A stretch of DNA of 64,000 nt. It comes from Durusdinium trenchii (Eukaryota; Sar; Dinophyceae; Suessiales; Symbiodiniaceae). The notes beneath the pieces are model-generated. The model did not search any database. It was not told the origin of the DNA and saw only the letters and a program-made list of their open reading frames with translations. This document shows, in pieces, positions 54,380 to 64,000 of the stretch. Position 1 is the stretch's first letter. Each line of letters opens with the position of its first letter. The stretch is from positions 73,071 through 137,070 of the forward strand of contig CAXAMN010022718.1 of the NCBI GenBank assembly GCA_963970005.1, written 5' to 3'. A program made the position numbers and the translations under genes.

Positions 54380-54489
54380 CCTACAAGTCCAAGGGCCAAG
54401 TTAAAGCTGGTCCTTGACCTCATTGAGTACTGGTCTTGTATGACCGGATCCAGTCAAATGAGGTCCACAGTGTCCTTGACCTGTAGAGC
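54380..54489 (+). repeat. Dispersed repeat A, copy 2
   Basis: Direct-orientation match of 20440-20555 with CTACAAGTCCAAGGGCCAAG and the near-palindrome ACCGGATCCAGT. It is followed by a GC-rich Ala/Arg-type island at 54540-54660. Confidence 0.75.
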
Positions 54490-55209
54490 ACATGAATTCC
54501 TTGGCTCTTGAGCTACACCCCTCTTTCCTGTGGTTCTTCACCTGCACGGCCTGACCCGTGCCCCGCCTGGACTGCCGCGACCGCGACGGCGAGGAGCGCG
54601 CGCGCTGCCGCTTCCGCCGCCGCCGCGGGGGCGAGCTGCGGCTCCTGGGGCGGGCGGGTGGTTTTGGGCCATACCCCACCTGGGTGGCTGGGGTAAAAAG
54701 GAAGGCATGGAATTAATTGGTATAGGAGTTATAGGAAGGCCTAAACATGACCTCAGTTTTCGAAGTTTGAGTGAGCATATTTTTGGGTGATTGGTCCAAA
54801 ATGGTCACTCAGGCAGCTGGATGATGCTGAATGTGGCCTTTGGCCGAAAAGTATGTACCACCACTCTAGTTTTCCAGACATGTTTGTAGAGAAATGCTCT
54901 GAGATCTGAATGTTTCTGAGTGAACACCAAAGAGTCTTCCATAGGATTTGTGAAAGAACCACATTCCTTTTGGAGTCAGAATGCTCAGAGAGGTCATCCG
55001 AAAAATCTGACATCGCGGCTGCCACTTGAACGGACGAAGAAGTGTCTGGTTCAAAGGGAGCCCAGTGGTTCGCTTTCACATGCTGACTAGTGCTTAGTGG
55101 GGAATAAGGGAATGAGCCCCCAATAGAGATTCCATAGGATCCAGCCACCCTCATTCCCTAATTACTAGCACGAGTCAGCATGAAGGTGAAAAGTACTCCC
55201 ACCAAAAAC

Positions 55210-55385
55210 GCTTCTGGAGCTCAGGTGAGTTCCGCCACGACCACGGCCACGTGTGTCGCGAATTGACCCATCTCCGGCCTCGACCTGGACCGTGCCATGG
55301 CAGATCTTCACCTGTCGCGGACCCATCGACAAATTGATCTTCACTGTGCCAGTGCTTCTGAGAATTTCAAGTGATTGCTTCTGAA
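55210..55385 (-). CDS. Candidate exon, RG-rich end
   Basis: Minus strand after acceptor CACTGCAG, reading QKQSLEILRSTGTVKINLSM, GPRQVKICHGTVQVEAGDGS and IRDTRGRGRGGTHLSSRS up to a GTTTTT donor. The first part is beta-strand-like; the RG-rich end could bind nucleic acid. No family is recognised. Confidence 0.45.
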
Positions 55386-55399
55386 CTGCAGTGTGAGTG

Positions 55400-58300
55400 C
55401 CCAAAAAAAAAGACGCTTGAGTGAGTCGGCTTGTGGTTCCAAGAAGCAGCGGCTCCGCTGCGACTCCACGTCCAGCGCAGCGCGCCCAACCAAAACACCA
55501 AGAACTGGTGGCACAAAGGACCGGCACCGTGAGTTGCTTGGAGTAAGTCTGATGACCTTCCATGGTCACATCCGGTTTGAGTCTTTGCCTTTCTTGTTTC
55601 GTATTTGGTTTCCACAAAGAAGGTGTCACAGCACCATGGTGTCCACTTTCACCGGCACCATGTGACCCAATGTGAGGACGCGTGCAGTTGCGAGCGGACG
55701 GGGTGACCGCAATCCCGGCCGCCGGCTTCCGCCGGGGCATTCACATGCATCGGATCGGGGAAAGATCACTAAGCCGAATGAGCCGGGCTCCTTTTGACCG
55801 CAAAGCCCGCAGATCCGCAAGCACCGCAAAGGAAAAAACGGCCAAAAGACCATGCAGGCCGCCTGGGTGTGTATTTTTGATAGGCGCCCCAAGTAGCTAG
55901 ACCTTCCAGGGGGGGTCGCAAATGCCTGAAAGGTCTCTCTGTCTCTATCTTAATACGCACCCGGCACCCAAAAGGAAGCGAACAATGCGATCCAACGGGT
56001 TCTTCGCCTGTGAGACCGCAGAATCACCGCCCAGACCCCACAAGAACCGATTGGGGGGCCCGCGGACCGGGGGTCTCGGAAGCTCGTCTTCTCCGTGCGT
56101 CGGCAGCTTGTGACCCGCTGGCTCGGGGATGCAGCCAGCGGGCAAGTTCGTGCCGAAAGGGCGCGAACACAGCGCGCACAAGAGCGCGCACCAGACGGGC
56201 CCAAAGATGTTGGGACTGAAGACATGTTTATTCAATTGTGAAGACATGTAATGATGCACAGTATCTGATTTTATCTATGGCCTGTTTCAATTTAGTCACT
56301 TTAGTCCAAAGTTCACGATTTTTCGATGCCCGGGTGGTGAGCGGAAAGCTCTGTCCATCCTTTTTTGGTCGTTTTTTCACCATCACGATGGCCCCTTTTC
56401 GGCTTTCTTCCTTTGGCCAGACCGTTGCCGAAGACATCCACTTGTTGCGAGAATCACATCTGTCTGTGACTTTTGATCACTTTGGGTCAGGAAAATCCCA
56501 AACTGACATGTTTGTTGGACGCTATACCGAGCTAACCGTCATCACATGTCATCACTCAACTGCGTGAGAAAGAGAGTGTCTCAGCTGCCGGCTCTAAACA
56601 GAGACGTCAACTCAGGAAGCCCAACGGCAGGAAGTCCAACCCGTGACGGCGCTGCTGAGAACACAGGTGACACACGGCGCTTTGTGCAACTGGCACAGTG
56701 GCAACACCAAACATGGGCACCCTGCCCGCCCAAAAAGGAGTTGAACTCGTCTGACGAGCCGTTGCTGGTTTCGGCTTCCCGCCTCCTGCGCCTCCTGTTT
56801 CAATCAAGCATTGCAGGAACAAACTTGCAAAGATCGCCAAGCTTCATTCAAGCAGCTATGCTGATCTAAGTTGGCTGCTGCTGTTGTTTCTATTGTTGAT
56901 GAAACTTGTCTGCATCATGCGCTTCCTCGATATATTCCTTCAGTATTTCTACCCGTAACTTGAGCACGGCAAATAACTCAATCACTGACACACAGAACAT
57001 GTGGCAAACATTGGCAACCGGCGTGAAACAAAAATTACTAAGAAAAGAGTCGTGAAAAAGAACGCAGAATAGCTGAACCCTTTTCGCTTTTGTTCCGTTA
57101 TTGCGATTTTACGCACCAACGGAAGGCCATTCTCTCTCGGCAAGCCGAGGCATTTTCTCTCTATCGGCCGATTTCGCCGACAGTGGGTCAGCAATCGCAG
57201 GACGATGTTTTTGGTGAACGGTTGCTTCACGCGTTCTCAACCCGAAAGAAAACGGGGGTAAAAGCAACACTGGTTCTTTCCGGCCAAGTTCTTGGTCCCT
57301 CCGGGTCTATTCCTTCCAATCTCACGAACCTCCTCACATTGTAACATGCATTGGAACCACTCCCAAAACCGTTCCGGCTATATATCCATCGACAAATCCA
57401 ACTCTTCCCCCACCTTCGCAAAATCGAAAGAACGAGGAAGGGACATCAGCTCCAGGTCCCGGAAAAGCACCCGGTCCCTTCCCTTTCCATATCTTTCCAT
57501 GGATCTCTTTAGTGGGTCTGAGAATGGACCTCTTGCCTCTTGCGCTTACTGATGACAGGTTGCCTGTGATCGCACATGCACTGAGAATGGACCTGGATGA
57601 AGGATGAAGGATGAAGATCAGCTTCTCATCTTTGGCCGATTTCTTTGTTCTCTTTGTTTCACCACCTCTCACGATCCGACAATCGGAATGGTGAGGAAAT
57701 CCCAGGCATCACTGGACCACCTGTTTCACTTGGACCTGCAATCACTGGCATGTCCACTTCGAGTTCACCTGCTCCGTTGCTCCTTTTGAGCGACAGGAGG
57801 GAGCGACCTATGATACAAAGAGTGACATCGCCACGCGACCGGGAAGCAGGAACCAAGCATTGCAGCATCCCAAATCTCCAAAACCATCTGAACCACTCCA
57901 TGGTGGTTCACGAAAATGATGAATATTCTTTGAATTCGATCTCATGTGATCTTCTTTTCGTGCTCTTTAGGAAGGGTCAGCAAGCATGTACGGATATGTA
58001 CTGAACCAGTTGCCATCGGGTGTGGCCTTCCACGTCTGCTTCCACGTCGCTCGGACAGGAACTGGACCTGCTCATCTCGGTCTCCATTCGGTTCCACTCT
58101 CGGCTTCCCATCGACTTCAACCTGTCGAGACATCGAAATCCGTGCAAACGCACGAGGAAGACTTCTCCTCCACCAGCTCTTCTGATTTCCGAGCGATATG
58201 GAGAATCTCTTCCTTCACTCGACTACCCAGACGCGACCCTGGACCCGAATCCTCATGGAGGGGTCTGGGGTCTCAAAATCTCTTGGTTTTGAGGGACCCA

Positions 58301-60160
58301 AGACCAACGGAGCGTCTGGGTAGTTCAGATATCAACACCTGAGACCCTTCCGACGACCCTCGGAGAGATCAGACCCACCGACCTTCCAGACGTCCCGCTG
58401 AGGCCCTTTTTCGGGAGAGGATCCACTGAGGACTGCATACTGGTGCCTAGACCATCCACTCAATCTGGGTAGCATCAGACAAACCCCTTTTCCTTTGGAA
58501 CAGCTGGGATCGCATCAAACAACAACGTTATTCTTTTGGACACCCGAAGTTGTCTCCCCTAAAAAACAAGGCTCGAGATGAAGGCGAATCTGGATTCAAC
58601 AAAATTCCGTCGCCGGCGACAGCTCCGCCAAGGTGCGTGGGCGTTGACTGATTTTGGGGAACATGCCCCAACACAAACTACAGACCATGCACCTGGATCT
58701 TCCCAGTGACCTTTTGATCCCCTGGTTTGAGGTCACTTAGGCTTGTAAAAGGTCACTTAGGGATTCCAAAAAGGTCACTGGGAAGGTCCTGGCATGTGCT
58801 TCTGAGTCCTACGAACTCCACGGAACTTACCCTCCCCATCCCTCCCACATCTTAACAAAACACTTCTGTGAGTCCTGGGGGCTTTTGGTCGGGGGTTTCC
58901 GACTTTTTGGTCCTTTTTTTCCGCTGTCGTCCGTCGGGATCCGAGAGGCTCTTTTTGCGTCACAGGCGGATGGAGCTTGGAAGATGGGCGCCCTAAGTGC
59001 CGTCGCGAAAGCGCTGTTGAGTCGCCCAAAGTGAGACACTCCCGGCTGGTCCCGGGTCCTGTTCCTGGTTCCTGGACACATGGGCCCAAGGAATTGGAAT
59101 TCCCCACGGATAAAAATCGCGCTGACTCACGTCAGCCCCTGTCCTTGTTTCGGGGAGGGAAGAAAGGAGCGAACTTTCAACAAGACCAGGCAGGTACGGA
59201 GCGAAGTTCCAACTCTCCGGATGGCATATATTTTGGACACATCCAAGGGGTCCCCAATAGACCCATGCTCCTGCTCCTGGTCTATTAGAAACATCCGGTG
59301 AAACACCAAGAACCCGAGCATGCCGAGCCGGCATCCATCAAACCACCCGCTCGGGTCGCTTCATGGTCTCAGGCAGCGAGTGAGTGTCGTACCAGCACCG
59401 GACCCATAAACCCACCATAACCCACTCTCCATCTTCCAGAGAACTATTTAGTGATCGAAGTAACTCCAAGGGAAACATGATGAAACCCTCTTCTACAACC
59501 CCCATGCTGAACTGCCGGGCATCGTGATCATCGACGGTGGAGACATTGCCTCTGGTCGACGGTGTTGCCCACGGCGCCAGACGCGGTAGACAGAAGACAC
59601 AGAGAGATCTAGAACCATCTATGACGGATTCCGTCTGCCCACCATGGATGACAATGGATCGAATATCAAGTAACTCATGTTTGTTACTAACCCTGACGCT
59701 CCAAGGACCTTCTGACAATCTGAGAAGGTACTTGGAGCCCTAGGGTAAGGATTTTCATTTGGCAAAACCAGGAAAAAAAACACCAAACACATGTTGAACT
59801 GGTCTTCACGGGCCAAAACTGGAGGTCAACAACTACGGGAGACTCCGTCGGGTCAACGTGCGGGAGAGAATCCGTGACCCTGTGACGTCGGGTCAACGTG
59901 CGCGTTGCTTCGTGAATGGGTTTCGGTGATCTGCGTCCGGGGAAGAAGAGGACCTCAGGTCTCACCATGTCTCACCTGTCACAAGACGTCACAAGACGTG
60001 GAGGAAGCAAAGACGTGGTTTTTGAGTCCCATCCAGTGAGTGGATGTTCTGGGCACCCCCCACTTCCTCCAAGAGGCACTTGAGAGGAGGGAGACACGAA
60101 AGGTAGGACAGCGGGAAGAGAAGAGAACGCGAGAGGCAGGAACAAAAATGCTATGTTCGA
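55400..60160. other. No gene called
   Basis: Long repeat-poor stretch. Weak indications only: a minus-strand reading FIMFPLELLRSLNSSLEDGE near 59430-59530, and a GC-rich island at 58010-58130 open on both strands. Short internal repeats are GGTCACTTAGG (58732-58760) and GTCGGGTCAACGTGCG, twice near 59845-59905. Confidence 0.35.
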
Positions 60161-60170
60161 CATGGTGATT

Positions 60171-60775
60171 TATCCCCTTGGAGGCGACCTTTCGTAAATA
60201 TATGTTCATATGCACTCTGAATATTCAAACATATGCTCTCGAAATGTTCAAAAAGATTCTTAGGAAAACAAACTTGCCCCATGGCTCAGATCATCGGTGA
60301 GCATTGAATCGGAACATCATAGGATTTGAACTATCCTGAAACCATAAGAGGCTCACGAAGACGCTCCCCAGGAGAGAATTGACGTGCTTCACAAAACAAA
60401 CTCTAGGTATGTATCCCCTCGGGGAACACCTTTCGTGATTAGAATTTCATATTCACTCTTTCTGAATGTTCAAGAGGGTTTCAACTATCCTGAAATCATG
60501 AGAGCCTCACGAAGACGTTCTCCAGGAGAGAATTGATTTTAGAGGGGGGGAGNNNNNNNNNNNNNNNNNNNNNNNNNNNNNNNNNNNNNNNNNNNNNNNN
60601 NNNNNNNNNNNNNNNNNNNNNNNNNNNNNNNNNNNNNNNNNNNNNNNNNNNNGGGGGGGGGGTCTGAATTGAGCGATCAATTATTAGACCCGGACGTCCC
60701 AACACTTGCTTCGCAAGACAAACTCAAGGTATCCCCTAAAGGGCTACCTTTCGTGACCTGTTTGTGACGCATTTT
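60171..60775 (+). repeat. Tandem repeat of about 240 bp, interrupted by a gap
   Basis: Three unit starts are visible at about 60171, 60413 and 60731. Each is a short inverted pair around TATCCCCT followed by ACCTTTCGTGA or similar. Two units also share ACTATCCTGAAAYCATRAGA and TCACGAAGACG with CCAGGAGAGAATTGA. The third is separated by the N gap. Confidence 0.7.
60553..60652. other. Assembly gap (100 N) flanked by G runs
   Basis: Exactly 100 Ns, the usual placeholder for an unknown distance, preceded by AGGGGGGGAG and followed by ten G. The G-rich sequence and the tandem repeat together probably stopped assembly. Confidence 0.98.
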
Positions 60776-60821
60776 CTGGATAGCTCCCAATTCAGAGGCT
60801 TCTTTCGCAACCCACCACCAC

Positions 60822-62257
60822 CTACCACCACCAACTGTCTTCGCCGGAACCCCCGGAACCTCTAGAGCGTTCACCGTTCTCCCCCGAGGAGCTCTGCTTC
60901 CCCGAGAACTTCGGAGAGACGGTCTCGCCGATGGACTCCTTCTCCTCCAGCACCGCCGCTTGAAAGACCTCCGCCCAGGGAACTCATGGAAAGCGGGGGT
61001 GTCGTGTCTCCACCGGGAAGAGACCTGTGGTGCGGGGTGTAGAGTGGTGTGTGGGGCACACCACTTGTGGGGATTTTTGTGTTTATCAGGCTCGTGCACC
61101 AGTACGTGGTGCCGATGCCCAAGGGGATGATACACCAACTCGCCGCTCAAAAGAGGCCAATTGTTGTCGCTCAAATCCGCCAAAATCCGCCAAACAGAAT
61201 GATCTATAGTCAGCCAATTCCAGCGGACATATCTTGTGGACCTCCCATCTTGTGTAGAATGACCGCTGTCTCTCCCTCCCTCCATAGCCTCGAAGCGATG
61301 TCGGAGCCACGGTGAAAACTTCTCGATGACCAGCAGAATGGCCAAGCGGGGAATCGACACGGTCTCCACCTGTGACTTCACTCGGACCGTGTATTGATGT
61401 AGACCTCGGTGGATGGACGAGCTCGGTCGGACGACCGACCTCCGTGGAGGGAAACATGGTCGGACGACGTAGCTCGGTTCAGTTGAATCGCAGGGAGAGG
61501 TCTGATTGAAAGATATGTTCTACCAGGAGCAACCGTGAGTGAAAGAGATCACCTGCCAGTACACAACTAGACTGGGTGTAAGTTAGATCCAGGACTCGGG
61601 TCTCTTAGTAGTCTCTAGAAAGGGGTTTCCACTTTGGTCTTTTGGGGGGACACCAAGAAACACAAATTGTATACTAAGCCGGGCTAGGAAGCAAACACGT
61701 TTGCTCCAGGTCATCAATGGCGGCCACAAGCAACTCTCAGCAAAGTAGGCTGGAGCTTCGATGGTATAGCAACTGCTTGGCCGATGTTTCTTGTGAATCT
61801 CGTCCAGTTTTTTCCTCATCCTCTCACGCCACACGAGCTGGATCAGCATGGCAGCGTGTTTCTGCACCGCATCTTGCCTGGGTCGAGTGCGATGGCTTTC
61901 TTCCCCTCAAAGAGAGTCGAGTGGGATGGTTTTCTTCGCATTATATAGTCCGGGTTGTTCCAAATACATCTTCGCAACACCTATTTCCGTCCAATTTCAG
62001 TCCTTCTTCATCTGATTTCAGGCATCCGTTTTTGATCCAAGAGGTCTTTTTGTGGCACACCTGTCCAACACGACGGTTTGATCCACCACCCCTCCATGTC
62101 TGCTCTTTTCGGAGCCGAGCCAAGCAGAGCAAGCTGACCAGGTCGCTTCCGGAGCTCCGAGAGCCCTCGGAGCAGGTTCTCGTCGTGCCAGCGCTCCACG
62201 AATTGGCTCTCCAAGTCATTGGAGCGCGAGCGACCCAGCGAGGTGGACCGTTGCTTC
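60822..62257 (-). CDS. Cyclic-nucleotide-binding-type protein, C-terminal exons
   Basis: Minus-strand exons are 62257-62061 (SNDLESQFVERWHDENLLRG, donor GTGTGCC) and 61877-61699 (acceptor CGACCCAG, donor GTGTTT). The others are about 61369-61285 (acceptor GTCACAG) and 60982-60822, which ends in TAG. The second has an IQ-like helix (AAMLIQLVWRERMRKKLDEI), then IEAPAYFAESCLWPP. The third gives SIPRLAILLVIEKFSPWLRH then RFEAM. YFxESCLW and the later FSPWLxxRFE fit the phosphate-binding turn and closing helices of a cNMP-binding domain, as found in regulated ion channels and kinase regulators. The last exon is Ser/Gly-rich (KFSGKQSSSGENGERSRGSG). Exon phases do not all match, so at least one exon is missing between 62061 and 61877 and another between 61699 and 61369. 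Membrane segments were not seen in the window. Confidence 0.45.
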
Positions 62258-62259
62258 CT

Positions 62260-63420
62260 GCGGCCACGTCCGGGACCGTTTCCCCGTCCGGCACAGGTCT
62301 CGGACGGGCTCGGTACGGGATCGGTACGCTACGACCGAAAGAGGGAGGTGGATCATGTCCATTGGTTAGAAGGTCGGTGCACCATGTCGACCTGGTGGCA
62401 CACCAATCAGGGGTCCGTCGCTTCGTCCAGGAGTGCGTGGGGCGTGGTCGCCCTGGTCGCCAAGTCCGTTGATCCGGGCTGTAAACTGCTATACGGGTGT
62501 TTTCTTGACGCATTGAGGGTCCGGTCCTGGTCCTTGTCGGATGTTGGCTGCCAAAAATCAATCACCTCTCCCTTGTAAAATACTATTACTATTGGGGAGA
62601 TGGGGTTCAAACGTCTACATACCATTTTTACCTCCTGAATCCTCCGAAGGGAGGATCTCGGTTTCCTTAGCACCATCGGTTTCAAAGGATCCGACGACGC
62701 TCCGGTATGCTCCGGTCGCTGTCGCTGGTGGCTCTGGGAGATAGAACAAACGCAGAGAGTTCAGCGTTGGTAACGGGCTGATCTTTGAAGGTCTCTGTCT
62801 CTGTCTGCACACAAAACCAGCAAAAACGGGTATACCATACCTCCCTGGGTGAGTTTTCGAAACTCCAAGGCTCTCATGGACTTTTCTCATGGTTTTATCA
62901 TAAAGCAGTTTGAATGTCCCTGAAATCTCACCTGCTGCTAGTACTCTTAGTGACCAGCGCAGCGCACCCTTCCTTCTTAAACGCAGCGCCCCCATCCTTC
63001 CGCCCTCTGCCACCGGAGAAACGGCGGCTCCTGGCTTTCATGCGCTTCACCAAGGAAGAGATCATGTGTCGGAGCAAGGCCCGTCGCTGGCTTGCCAGAC
63101 CCGGCCCTTCCAGCTCCGCCCAGGCGGGGAGAAAAGCATCCTGGGCCGAGCTTCGAAGATCCGGGTTGGCTTGAGTGCTTGAGTTGGTTGGGGGGCACCA
63201 AAGTCAATCTTTCTATCGGAAAACAAGCATTTCCCATGACCAGGGTCCAGTGGGAGCATTGGGATGCTCTCCCCTGTAGACCTACCACACCTCGCAACGG
63301 CTCTTCTTTCTTCAAAGCAAATGTCATACTTGGGTTTCTGTCCCCATGTCATATTAGGTTGAACAGACCAAGAAGCCTTCGAAATCCCACTTGCGACACA
63401 AAACACAGGGAAACACCCCA
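62260..63420. other. No gene called
   Basis: Upstream of the cNMP-binding-type gene, possible exons are a minus-strand reading TDLATRATTPHALLDEATDP near 62415-62480 and a plus-strand reading KRRLLAFMRFTKEEIMCRSK near 63010-63080. Neither has clear borders. Confidence 0.3.
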
Positions 63421-63427
63421 ATCCCTC

Positions 63428-63497
63428 ACGCTACGAACGGAACAATGTTCGCTACTAGTGCTCCTGGCATCGCTACGAACGGAACAAGGACGCTACT
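63428..63497. repeat. GCTACTAG short-motif block
   Basis: CTACGAACGGAACAATGTTC, GCTACTAGTGCTCCTGGCAT and GGAACAAGGACGCTACT units, the last of eight such blocks. Confidence 0.7.
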
Positions 63498-64000
63498 CCG
63501 TCGTCGCGACCCCCGATAACGTGACTCGCCTGCTCGTCCTCTTGAGCATCCGCATCGCGATCGTTCCTGGAGAGAAATCAGCGAAGACAACCGCGAGGGT
63601 ACTGGTACACAATGCTCACATTTGCCCAGCCAAACAAGCTTAGTTTGGAATATGCTTCTCTTCTCATTGCCCTACTCATCTGCAGTTTTCAAAGGCTACT
63701 GCTTCACCTCTACTGCCATCCAAATCCCTCCTCACCCAAAAAACGACTCCTCTCCATCCCTCTCGGCTTCGGTCTAAACTCTCCATCCTCCTGCGGAGGA
63801 CTGCCCGCCGTCGCTTCGCTCGCGACCGCCCGCTTCGCTCGCGCAGGTGGGTGCGCTGGGGTTCACGAGCTCGCTCGCTCCCGTCCTGTAGAGGATGGTG
63901 GTTCCGGCCAGCAGGATGAAAATGTCCTGCCGATGGCGACCACGACCGGCGACACCGTCGGCCGCGGATGGTCTGAGTCCAGCGACCGGCGACCGTGATG

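Noticed and set aside
1..64000. Relict dinoflagellate spliced-leader sequence at gene starts
   Set aside because: I looked for the conserved core (CCATTTTGGCTCAAG) and saw no convincing copy in front of any gene.

Overview
The window looks like nuclear DNA of a dinoflagellate, most likely a Symbiodiniaceae-type genome. The reasons are: genes cut into many short exons with GT, GC and apparently non-canonical donors; very small introns (two of 51 nt, one proposed at 63 nt); dispersed blocks of short GCTACTAG-like motifs; G-rich homopolymers next to assembly gaps (Ns at 16262-16271 and 60553-60652); and gene families I associate with these algae (ubiquitin-like/FNIP proteins, FASTK/OPR-like helical proteins, cyclic-nucleotide-binding proteins, a J-domain membrane protein, multi-exon transposon proteins). 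No species can be assigned from sequence alone.

Layout. 1-990: an AT-rich array with a conserved TTTCCRAACCTCYGG box, then short degenerate repeats. 2.4-12.3 kb (+): a large mobile element. It encodes a RecB/Cas4-like PD-(D/E)XK nuclease (3899-6375), then a very long protein with an SF3-type helicase, a divergent polymerase-like region, a papain/OTU-like cysteine protease and a C2H2 finger. This is followed, in the same frame, by a DDE-type transposase. A proposed 63-nt intron (10802-10864) would fuse helicase and transposase into one polyprotein of about 1,915 residues. 12.7-28.5 kb: mostly repeats and foldbacks, a minus-strand ubiquitin-like/FNIP-repeat gene with a gap (15775-16741), and several minus-strand splice-bounded exons, one with a flavoprotein dinucleotide-binding motif. 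28.5-39.2 kb (+): a small intact ORF, then an intron-rich transposon gene. It starts with acidic and Lys/Glu-rich exons and ends in a long exon resembling a CACTA/KDZ-type transposase. 39.9-46.3 kb (-): exons of host-type genes (FASTK/OPR-like, a thioesterase GHSMG exon, unrecognised exons). 47.1-49.5 kb (-): a J-domain membrane protein broken by a one-base frame change at a six-base homopolymer. 50.4-64 kb: isolated minus-strand exons, a cyclic-nucleotide-binding protein gene (60.8-62.3 kb, -), a roughly 240-bp tandem repeat with a gap, and long stretches in which I see no gene.

The most unusual content is the 2.4-12.3 kb element. It appears to carry its own replication machinery (helicase, nuclease, possible polymerase) together with a cut-and-paste type transposase and a protease that could process the polyprotein. 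That is Polinton-like in logic, but I do not recognise Polinton genes in it. Function calls here are motif readings made by eye, and none has been tested by database search.
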